From the NCBI GenBank assembly GCA_964036295.1, contig OZ038464.1:9224001-9288000 (forward strand): a stretch of DNA of 64,000 nt. The letters are read 5' to 3'. The notes beneath the pieces were generated by a model. It ran no database searches. It had not been told where the DNA came from and worked only from the letters and a program-made list of their open reading frames with translations. This DNA is from Plumapathes pennacea. Taxonomy: Eukaryota > Cnidaria > Anthozoa > Antipatharia > Myriopathidae. The position numbers were made by a program, and so were the translations under genes. Positions 39,901-49,054 of the stretch are shown here, piece by piece (the stretch's first letter is position 1; every line of letters starts with the position of its first letter).

Positions 39901-42900
39901 ACTACATCTGCAAAAAAGAAGGGAATGTGCCATTAAAGGAGACTAGCTTTTAAAAATTTCCAGGCAAGCCTGCCCCTGGAGCCCCATAGAAGCTTGCGCC
40001 TTTCAGGTGCTGTACCCCTGTCTGTAAAAACCTCATGCCTTGGATTCTAAAAATGTTGGCAGGTATAACAATGTATGTGTGTACAAATTAAAATGTATTT
40101 TCATTTCATTATGCATGTACCCATTGATTATTTCTAGTCTTGGTAACTTTTCTTTGTATCAGCTGAGAGTGTGGGACTATAATTGGTGTAGGTATATCTG
40201 ATCTGCTTTTTGAAAAGTTCACATGGATCAACTTGTATTTTGTTTGATTTTAGGCCATGCAGCTGGAAGAGATGCCTTTTTAGACCACAAGATAGTTCTT
40301 CCATTATCAGAATTGGTAAATTGAAGTTTTTAATAACTTTAAATAATTATTATTAAAATATTTATTGGCAAATGGTTTGAACCCAGGAGTGTGAACGGTA
40401 GGTTGGTTGTGATCGTCCAGGTTAGAGTAGTCTCCAGAAAGACTGTTGTTGGTGACTGACCTTTTGACTACATGAGCAGAAAAGTCATCTTCAGAGTCAA
40501 GTGAAAGTATTTGTCAGATGGTGGTATAGAGCCGTTTTCGGATGACTGTCGAAAACCAAAACCAAAGTAATCACACAGGCCAATCACAGAGACTGAGAGA
40601 AAACAGTTCAGCCAATTGGAAGCCAAAGTAATTTGTGTTTGGTCTTGTGTTTGGTTTTACTTTCCAATCAGCAGTGCGAGTGCACGCCATCGCTTGCGTG
40701 AGAAGTGTTTGGTTTTGGTTTTGGTTTTGTTCCTGATTGGCTGAGCATGCTGACAAACTCGTGTGGACCAATCCGAAAGCGAAGCAAACGCAAAACCAAA
40801 GCAATCACACAATTACTTTCGACAGTCATCCGAAAACGGCTCTATGTCTCTGGTTGTTGAAGTGATTGGTCTGTTATGTCGGCGTATGGTTGGTCGAGTC
40901 AGCTTGGTTGTGTTTCGTTATTGGTCAGTTGATGATCTGTTGTCCTGTTGATTTGTTTATTGTTCGTTCGTTTGCGTTTGATGCCATCTATCAGTCGTTT
41001 GTAAGATGCCGGTAATTGTTGGCATCTGTTGAGTGGTTTCCGTTCTAAGTTTGTGTACCAGCTTTCCAGTGTAAGTCGTTGGTAGTAGTTGGTACTGTGG
41101 CTCATGCATTCAGCAGAGTCCCAGTTAACGTTGTGTTCAGTCTGTCGGTGGTGTTCAGAAATGAGATTTCTGACGTCGCCGTTTCTGGTAGCTTGTTTGT
41201 GTTCAGTAAGTCTCGTGTTCAGGTTTCTGCCAGTTTCACCGATGTAGGTGGCTTCGCAGTCAGTACAAGATATTCTGTATACTGTTCCCTGTCTGTTGAT
41301 GGGTTCGTCTTTGTCCTTTACGTTGGTCAGTAAGTCGAGTAGAGTCGTGATGGGTTTGTGGGCTACTCAGATGTTGTAGGGTCGTAGAATACGTGCTATC
41401 GTCTCAGAGGTGCCTCTGATATACGGTAGTGTGGCCAAGATCAATGGAGTTGTGTTGTCAGTGGTTTGGTTGTCGGTAGTCTCGTTGGGTGTGGTGTTCT
41501 TGTGAGTGTTGTGTTTGACAAAGTTTGGGTCGTAGTCGTTCTTATTGTAGCAGAAATTGTGATGCAACACATCGAAGAACGCGCCCTTGCAACCTACGAA
41601 CAAACGCTGCCTATCTGGCTATGATACGCTGACGATACGTTTACTGCTGTACACAAAGATGACATTGACTCCTTCCACAAACACCTGAATGACCAAAATT
41701 CTGACATACAGTTTACTAAGGAAATCGAAGACAATGGAAAACTTCTATTCTTAGATTGCCTTGTGAGCCACGACAATGACAGGCTACGAACAACAGTCTA
41801 CACTGACAGACTACTTGACCAGACTTCTTACAACCCTACTTCACACAAGGCTACCACGATCAAAACGCTGACGAAGCGAGTGCAACTACTTTGTGACTCT
41901 CCCGACAACTTACTTAACGAGACCCGACACCTGAAACACGTTTTCCAGAAGAACGACTATGACCCAAACTTTGTCAAACGCAACACTCACAAGAACACCG
42001 CACCCAATGAGACTACCGACAACGAAACCACTGACGACACAACTCCATTGACCTTGGCCACACTACCGTATATCAGAGGCGCCTCTGAGATGATAGCACG
42101 TATTCTACAACCCTACAACATCCGGGTAAGCCCACAAACCCATCACGACTCTACACGACTTACTGACCAACGTAAAGGACAAAGACGAACCCATCAACAG
42201 ACAGGTAACAGTATACAGAATATCTTGTACTGACTGCGAAGCCACCTACATCGGTGAAACTGCCAGAAACCTGAACACGAGACTTACTGAAGACAAACAA
42301 GCTACCAGAAACGGCGACATCAGAAATCTCATTTCTGAACACCACCGACAGACTGAACACGACGTCAACTGGGACTCTGCTGAATGCATGAGCCACAGTA
42401 CCAACTACTACCAACGACTTACACTGGAAAGCTGGTACACAAACTTAGAACGGAAACCACTCAACAGATGCCAACAATTACCGGCATCTTACAAACAACT
42501 GATAGATAACATCAAATGCAACCGAACGAACAATAGACAAATCAACAGGACAACAGAACATCAACTGACCAATAACGAAACACAACCAAGCTGACTCGAC
42601 CAACCATAGGCCAACATAACGGACCAATTACTTCAACAACCAGAGACATATATACCGCCATCTGATGAATACTTTCACTTGACTCTGAAGATGACTTCCG
42701 CTCAGGTAGTCGAAACGTCAGTCACCAACAACAGTCTTTCTGGAGACTACTCTAACCTGGATGATCACAACCAACCTACTGTCCAAAATATTTGTTATTT
42801 TGAAAAGTACTTTAAACTTTAATTTACATTTCAGTTTAATGACAACGTGTATCAGGCCCGACGGAATGCACACAAGGCTATAGAGATGTGTGTGCATACA

Positions 42901-45900
42901 AGCCCAGGCACAGAAGGGGTGGTGGATGCTAAGCTGGTACCAGTGCTTGTGGGCAAATTGTTGGGTGAAGATGAGGAAATCAAGGTACAGTGTTACAGTA
43001 TGATGTGATAATGTGGATGGCCATATGATCTGAATTTCTTGTTATTCTTAGAGTAGTATACACATTTGGCTGAAACGGTACAATCAGATACTGTGTACAC
43101 ATAAAAATATAAACTGTACACTACAGAGATGAACAATATATTTTCTGAATTTTTATGTCCGGTTCAAAATTATGATATATTGTAAAATGTTTTTGTTTTG
43201 AAAGCAAAATTAAGCTGAGTTTGAAAATATAAACAGTTTACTGTTATATTTTTGAATACTGGAGGCTAAGTACTGATTGAAGTAAATTCTTAAAGAGACT
43301 CTCACCATAGATGCTTTGCGTGCCCAGTGACTGACTGGCCATTTTCGTATCATACGAAAATGGCGGATTCTCATGTTGTTCTACTCTTATTGCGAAATAG
43401 ATCTGCACAAACTCAGAAAGTGTATTGAATACAGCAAGCAGGGACAGTCAGATCAATCAGTCATAACGTGGGCACCTCAGGAAAGTCGAGCTCCAGACAT
43501 AAATATAAACACTGGGCGTGCAAAGTGTCTACAGTAAGAGGGTCTCTTTAAGGTATCAGGATACCCTTGTGAACGACATGCGTTCAAACCCATTTTTCGC
43601 GCTAGCGTTACATTTAACTAATAATAAAGTATATATTTTCTGAAAGCTCAACAATTATAGATTTAGGGTAAAGCTTTATATTTTTTGAATTTGCTAAAGA
43701 AAGAAAGTTATCAGCTTCCGAGTGAATTTTGACCTTGCCTCATTCAAAAAGCCTAATGTCAATCAGATTTTTATACCCGATTTGATTATTTATTGTTTCA
43801 GCCTAATGTTGACACAATGAAGAAAAAAGTGTCTCCGAATTTTGATATCTTGTCCATATACAAAGTTGTTGACTTTTAAAGTTGGCCGATCATATTTCTA
43901 GCTACGTGCAAGACAAAAGTGGACATATCTTCCGAACAAAAAAAAAAGTTTAAATCTGAGACACCTTTTTGTAGCTTTGTTATTGATTCACATATTTGCC
44001 AAGTTTCAAGCCAATCGATTAAAATCCATCGAAATGCAGGTTTCCGAAAGAAACACTTTTCCGCGTTTTGAAAACACAGAGGAAAACACATTTAAAAGAT
44101 TCTGACCAGGGAGCTGGAAACCTGTTTACATAATCGTCTCATCTGTCAGCAATCTGTCAAAACACCGCAGTTAGTGCTTTCGCATAGAGGCTTTCCAGGC
44201 ATCTTGTCGGTAATTAAAACACGCAGCACAAAAGACCGCCGTGTATAACTCAGGGGCGTAGCTAGCGATTTTGTAACTGTACGCACAAAGGAACTATTTT
44301 GATAACCTCTCCTTCACAGTTAAAGATTAACTAGCGTCAGGTGGGGCTGACACTGAGGGAGATACGTGACGTGTTTTTTCGCGTAACGTACACTATAATA
44401 CAAAAAATATATATGAAATCAATTCAAATCAGCCAATTTAATGATCAAAACGTCTTCAAGCAATAGAAAGTTATATTATTGTCAGATTAAAAAATTCTCA
44501 GATTTTAGCTGTACGCCCGTGCGTATATGGTAGCTACGCCTCTGTAACTACGGACATCAACACTTTGTTCGGGTAAGTTTTGCAACATCTATTTTCGCTT
44601 CACAGTTGCACTCACCACTCAACACCAATTCAACCTTTTGCAGCCACAGTTGGAATTCGGAATGAGTTCAAGCAGACGACAAACTCATTCTAAACATAAG
44701 AAAGCGTTCACAAAGGCATACAGGGAAATATTTCTTACGGCATTTCGATATTCTTGCAGATCTGCTGTTAGTCATGCGTTATCCGTCGCGCGGCTAAAAT
44801 TTGTACTTTATTGTTTTGCATGACTGACGCACAAGCCGCATGCTGTGCAGTTACGGGAGATACTAACGATCTGTTGACAGGTAGCTTCCGGCGAGAAAGA
44901 GAAATATAAAATCCTTTCATTTAAATACCTCAAGGAAAAAAATAGGTATCCGATTTCGTTTTCAGAAACACAAGGTAAAACATGTAATAATTTCGTTAAG
45001 CCAAAAAAAAAAATTTTTCGAATCTGGCAAAGTCCGGAGGGTATCCTAATACCTTAAGTACAACTGTAGGATGGTGTACAAGTCATGGACTATAATCAGT
45101 TGACACATTTTTACAGTAGCGTCTGGACAGGTTTTGTCTACTGCAGGTTTATTTACAGTATTATTTGTAAACTGCTTGATTATTTTTTAACTTTTCTCAG
45201 GAACTGATCCTGGATACACTACATTACTGCATGAGGATAGAAACTCAGCAAGCTTTAGAAAGTAAAGCCATGGAAGGATTTACAAAGCTGTTGGATCACA
45301 AAAATCCTGCTATAAGAGCCAAGGCTGCAAGGGACATCATGGATCTAAGGTACGACTCAAAACATTAGGGGAAGTATGGGGCGAGAACAACAGAATCTTA
45401 TTGATCAAGTTCGGATTTGACAAAAAATATCAGCAAGTCCTACTGTAGTGCTTTTTCCTTTTATTGTTGGACATGTATTAACAGTATTCACATGTGCATG
45501 TACAAATGTACCAGAACACTGCAAACATGGACATTCATGTATTGATTGTGCAATAGTCTTCCATGAAGCAGGCATAATAATACAATATTATGTATATTTG
45601 CAGACAATATTTCATGCCAAACAGTTTGATAGTGACTATTAGTCATTCATTCAAGGCCTTTATATATTGGCTGGAAAGCAATATTTCTTTGTGAAAGGGG
45701 GTGGGGGGCGGGGGGAGGGGGGTGTTAGGGTGGTAGGATTAGGTATTATAATTATCCTGAGCCTCACTTGTGACCTATAATTTCATTCTTGTTTGAACAG
45801 TTTTCCACTGGATGGTAAAAACAAAGCTGTGGAAGTTGAGGCTGTCCCCAAACTAGTAGAGTTATTGCGAGATGATGACACCAATGTGAAAGCTCAAGCA

Positions 45901-46274
45901 TCTGGGGCTATTATGGGGTAAAGAACAAAGTCCTAAATATTCATATGTAATATATGATTGTATAACTAAACATTTTTGTTATTCTGTCCTCCAAATGGCT
46001 GTTATGGCATCAGGGTCTAAATTATGAACTGGATTATTGATCGTAGAAGTTTCTTTTCCAGAATTACGATAACAACCAAGGGAAAATATGCTGCAATTGA
46101 GTCTGGAGCCATACCCTATCTGGTTGGCATGTTGAAAGATGCTGTTAGTGAAGTCAGGCTCAATTCTCTGAAGGTAATGACATTTAGGCACATTTCTGCA
46201 AAAAATAGATACAGAATGCAAACCCGTCAGCTCTCAGCCTGTTCCAGGGCTCTCAGATATTGAGGCACTAGGCA

Positions 46275-46318
<44 letters not shown>

Positions 46319-48027
46319 CCCATTATGTCTAGTGTGAGGAAAGGAGGGAGCGAGGTGAGCCTTTTTCTGTAGCATGTGTAATTCGCAGAACCCTAACCAC
46401 AACCCTAACTTTAAGTTATGGTTAGGATTACTGTAGGTTTGGGTTCCGTTGGTTCCATTTTAAAAATTAGACATGCTGTTTTTTGCTGTGCCTTTCCTCA
46501 GTATCTGAGAACCAAGGAACAAGCTATTTACTCTCTCACACGTACACTGCATCCCACAAAATTCATGGCAAGCTCATACTTTAAGGGCCACCAGTAGTTA
46601 GAACTTTTCCCTTTGATGTTTGTGACTTTAGGTATCAGGAGACATTCCAGTGAAAATTTTTCCAAAAATAATTTTTTTCTTTGTTGTGATCCATTTTCAA
46701 TATATCTGCCTGAATCGTTGTCCTTTTTCGATTTTCTGTTATATTTCGTGAGAAATTGGCTGGAATGAACATTTTGATCAAAATAGCCCCTGTCACGACC
46801 TGTCATCACTCGTCAACTCATGTGTCTCATGCAACACCGACATATCACGTGAAATCTGGGAAAACACAAGTATTGCATGTGTGATTCAGCATAGTAAAAG
46901 TATAGACTGATATGTTAACTTACAAAGTGTGTCTCCGATTTTTTTGTTTTCGCTTTGGAACCCGAGTTATTTCATTTGCCGTAAAAAAGTTCCCCAAAAA
47001 AACATGTCGCCAGACTTTGATTTTCCGAACCAAACAAAATATCAAAAATTGGAGACACACTTTTTCAGATCAACATAATTATCTGAATTACAAAAATATT
47101 ATCGGCTCAGTAGTCCGACAAATCTGTGATGACTTGGAACTCGTCATTTGGGGTCATATTAATTTGAATGATAATCCCTAAACTCGGCGTACGCTTAAAA
47201 TTTCGGAAAACAAAGGTATTTTCCTGAATCTTCTCTTATTAAGCTACAAGAAGACACTAGCTTCGTGAAGTTTACTTGTATTGAATGCGCACTATCGCAA
47301 TTTTACCGCGAGCATGTCACGAACATCTCCTGATACCTTAACACCTGTAGCTAAAAGTCATTTGAACTAATTTTTTTCAACAGGCCATCACTACCCTTGC
47401 TGAAGCCCCAGTCGGAAGAGCAACCTTACAGAAGTCTGTGAAAGAGGCAAGTTATATGACTTACATCTTTAGTGCTTGTGAAAACCACATGCTATTCCCT
47501 GCACCATTAAACTACAGTACAGACACATCAGAACCAAGCTGGACTTCAAAGCAATATTTTTAAATAGCTTATGAATATGTGATGCATTGTAGCCTGGAAT
47601 GTTAGTTGTCTCCTTGGCCCTCAACACTCTCTTGCCCGGGGCTTGGGTTGAGGGCCGAGGAGACAACTGACATTTCGGGCTAGGTGCACTGCCGAGTTTG
47701 ATTTTCCAGCCATGAAAGGAACTACAGTATGCAAATCCAAACAACAGTGTAAATTTCTCATGCAAAAATGTTCTCTTGCTGAAATAAAATATTGAACCCA
47801 TAAGGATTTTTTGTTCATGATGTATTAGAGGCATGTGTGCATGTTTCAGGCCATTTGTGTGTGGGGACATCTGCGGAGCCTACTTTACTGAGTATACCAT
47901 GGAATTTCACCAACACTCTGAAATATTGCTGCTCTTACAGGTGGAACAGCTACTCCATGACCACGACAGTCCGGCTGTGCGGAAAGCTGCCCAGATTGCT
48001 GTAAAAGTCATCACATGGAAACCATAA
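33959..48027 (+). CDS. RSPH14: Radial spoke head 14 homolog (RSPH14/RTDR1), armadillo-repeat axonemal protein, 10 exons
   Basis: RSPH14 is a radial spoke protein of motile cilia and flagella, built of armadillo/HEAT-type helical repeats. Exons: 33959-34051, 34270-34375, 39428-39514, 40254-40315, 42835-42984, 45201-45349, 45801-45917, 46062-46173, 47384-47446, 47941-48027. All phases agree, giving 341 aa (human about 348). Diagnostic stretches match the vertebrate protein: DPTKARLAYGDRALPKL near the N-terminus, VRHKATEVLYILAGHAAGR, ITTKGKYAAIE, and a C-terminus ending VKVITWKP. Intron 9 uses a GC donor (GAG|GCAAGT at 47447). Introns 2, 4 and 5 are swollen by repeats. AATAAA at about 48230 and 48485 could end the transcript. 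It lies about 1.8 kb downstream of PFKFB on the same strand, with no sign of a functional link. Confidence 0.95.
34546..34705. mobile_element. MITE in RSPH14 intron 2
   Basis: ACCAACTGCACTTCAGCTGC is mirrored by GCAGCTAAAGTACAGTTGGT. The inner part carries CAACCATCAGCCAAC against GGTTGGTTGAC. Confidence 0.7.
34817..35012. repeat. Duplicate of the RSPH14 exon 3 acceptor region, copy A
   Basis: It matches the sequence just upstream of exon 3 (39245-39440): GGTCTGGACAAGTCCAGTCC, then CAGCTAGGCATTTTACAC, ending CATGTAGGCAT. It includes the acceptor and about ten exon bases, then diverges. Confidence 0.8.
35097..35150. repeat. (AT)n(TG)n(TCTG)n microsatellite
   Basis: Successive simple runs ATATAT, TGTGTG and CTGTCTGTCTG. 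Confidence 0.85.
36947..37198 (+). CDS. Protein-like ORF in RSPH14 intron 2, unidentified
   Basis: ATG at 36947 opens 83 codons (MSVDRDERRVPVCGQPTETF and on, ending TFTKSRD). A GTATCG donor candidate follows an in-frame GAG at about 37120. Composition is protein-like, but no partner exon or family was recognised. It may be a transposon relic or a nested gene. Confidence 0.2.
   Translation: MSVDRDERRVPVCGQPTETFTQNNNYTIDIKSVPLRQYEMLFSHRVYQENRAMLETLEVSAKSKYSINLWSILRIHTFTKSRD
37822..37897. repeat. Duplicate of the exon 3 acceptor region, left half of copy B
   Basis: CTGTGTAAAAAGTTGGTCTG then GACAAGTCCAGTC, breaking off where a MITE begins. The missing right half resumes at 39053. Confidence 0.7.
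37898..38110. mobile_element. Truncated copy of the CAATCATGGTCAAAA MITE
   Basis: It starts TA CAATCATGGTCAAAAGTCG and follows the full copy at 38815, including CAATGTTGGCCCGTGGTGCA, but loses the right end near 38100. Confidence 0.75.
38815..39052. mobile_element. Complete CAATCATGGTCAAAA MITE, TA-flanked type
   Basis: ACAATCATGGTCAAAA at the left is exactly inverted at the right (TTTTGACCATGATTGT). 238 bp. TA at the outer edge suggests Tc1/mariner-type insertion. Confidence 0.85.
39053..39232. repeat. Duplicate of the exon 3 acceptor region, right half of copy B (decoy acceptor)
   Basis: It contains AGCTCTTTGCACAGCTAGGC, a pyrimidine tract, TGAATGTAG and an exon-like start GCATAGCTGCA. 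It meets an in-frame TAA after eight codons if spliced. Confidence 0.75.
40398..41550 (-). mobile_element. Penelope-like element fragment, inverted copy in RSPH14 intron 4
   Basis: The minus strand encodes parts of the linker and endonuclease region (KNDYDPNFVKHNTHKNT, TLPYIRGTSETIARIL, YYQRLTLESWYTNLE), broken by frame changes. It mirrors 41945-42780. The 3' hammerhead core is mutated: AAAAG where the + copy has GAAAC. A 314 bp MITE (40529-40842) is inserted in it. Confidence 0.75.
40529..40842. mobile_element. Mariner-type MITE inserted in the Penelope fragment
   Basis: The ends GAGCCGTTTTCGGATGACTG then TCGAAA are inverted at the right. TA is duplicated on both sides. The un-interrupted target is visible in the sister Penelope copy near 42645. 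Confidence 0.9.
41600..42780 (+). mobile_element. Penelope-like retroelement, 5'-truncated, RT end plus GIY-YIG region
   Basis: Penelope-like elements encode a reverse transcriptase fused to a GIY-YIG endonuclease. The frame from about 41605 gives WL, a stop, then YADDTF (RT motif; the stop replaces the usual Arg). It continues FTKEIEDNGKLLFLDCLVSH, TLPYIRGASEMIARIL, then after a frameshift near 42205 the GIY-YIG part: YRISCTDCEATYIGETARN, then YYQRLTLESWYTNLE. It ends with a good hammerhead ribozyme at 42680-42724. Stops and frameshifts make it inactive for protein. Confidence 0.85.
42680..42724 (+). ncRNA. Hammerhead ribozyme (type I-like) of the Penelope element
   Basis: The parts are in canonical order: TGACT, CTGAAGA, stem II GACT/AGTC closing a loop, GAAAC, GTC, AGTCA. 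TGACT and AGTCA pair perfectly as stem I. Predicted self-cleavage is after C42719. Penelope-like elements are known to carry such ribozymes. Confidence 0.75.
43294..43547. mobile_element. TTAA-flanked MITE, AGAGACTCTC ends
   Basis: The left tip AGAGACTCTCACC and right tip GAGGGTCTCT are inverted, with TTAA at 43290-43293 and 43548-43551. It shares the right TTAA with the next element. Confidence 0.75.
43552..45053. mobile_element. 1.5 kb TTAA-flanked element, GGTATCAGGATACC ends
   Basis: GGTATCAGGATACC at the left is inverted at the right (GGTATCCTAATACC), with TTAA on both sides. Interior AT-rich, no recognised protein. In RSPH14 intron 5. Confidence 0.75.
46274..46318. repeat. Poly-A tract in RSPH14 intron 8
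   Basis: About 40 A residues. No retroelement body is recognisable upstream. Confidence 0.85.
46631..47337. mobile_element. Related GGTATCAGG element, shorter
   Basis: The ends GGTATCAGGAGACATTCC and ...ACATCTCCTGATACC are inverted. The right flank is TTAA and the left TTTA (one change). Same tip family as 43552-45053. Confidence 0.7.
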
Positions 48028-49054
48028 AATTACATCCTGCTTAATGTTTTATATAATGAGTGTACTGTTTGAAAGGATGGTATTGTAAGATATATAAATA
48101 ATCCAAAAGGCTTTGGAATTTTCACGCATGGTGATACTGTAGCAAGGTTGTGCTTTCTCATATGTCTAATGTTTCTTAATGGTAAATGCATAGTTTGCCA
48201 CTGGAGAAACAAGCTAATTCTATAGCCTGTAAATAAATCCTTGTAATGCTTGAATGTACTGAATGAATGTCTGAATATAGTGCACATCATCATTCAAACT
48301 TTTGGTAAAACAACAGATGGGGTATATGATTTCTAGTGATTTTCCTGTATGATCAGGAATAATTAGTTTAAGAGATCTGAACCAAATTACATACCTGCAC
48401 TGTTTATATTCAGAATTTTTGTATTTATTTTTGTTCACTGCAAACTGGTACAGTTACTGGATGTGCACATAGACTTTACTTATCTGGATGCTGAATAAAA
48501 TGTCTGCCAATACACCTGACCAGAACTAAGTGCAGAAGATATTTTATACTATAATTTATTTATAGTGTTTTGTGTGTGATAATGTACAGTACTGTAAGAA
48601 TGGCTGCTGTAATCTCATTCCATAGTTCATGAACTATGGAATGAGATTACAGCATGAAACCATGATTTCGTGCAGCTGTAAAATGTAAATAAAATGAAAG
48701 TGACCTTTTTGTGACATAAAATTACCATGTAATACATGTAGTAATAGTAAACACATACTTCTTACATATTGGAGGAGTGGCTTACTGGCGGACTGGACAT
48801 GGTGCAATATATAGTACATGAATCTATTGAATGTGTAGGGTGGATATGTCATTTATTGCATGCAAATGCAACATTGCTGTCATCCCTTATTTTCACATGA
48901 ATATTACATTATTTGTTTATACAGTACACACTGTACACTAGCCAGTAGCTATCCGTCCTGTACCTGCCTTTCTGGTTGAGTTGGTAAATTTCCCTGACAA
49001 AATTGTTGTCACTTAGGCATGTTTCATGTTTCACTCGTTGCACCACAGTGAAAC
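48028..49054. other. Tail-to-tail gap between RSPH14 and SCNM1
   Basis: 3' flanks of both genes: AATAAA at about 48230 and 48485 for RSPH14. It holds a perfect 48 bp palindrome (48606-48653). No coding sequence seen. Confidence 0.6.
48606..48653. repeat. Perfect 48 bp palindrome
   Basis: GCTGTAATCTCATTCCATAG plus TTCA is followed with no spacer by its exact inverse complement. Confidence 0.95.

Noticed and set aside
46274-46318. Poly-A run as proof of a processed retrogene
   Set aside because: No gene-like body or target duplication is visible beside it.
46391-46440. CCCTAACC-like words as interstitial telomere repeat
   Set aside because: Only two or three imperfect hexamers; not a TTAGGG array.
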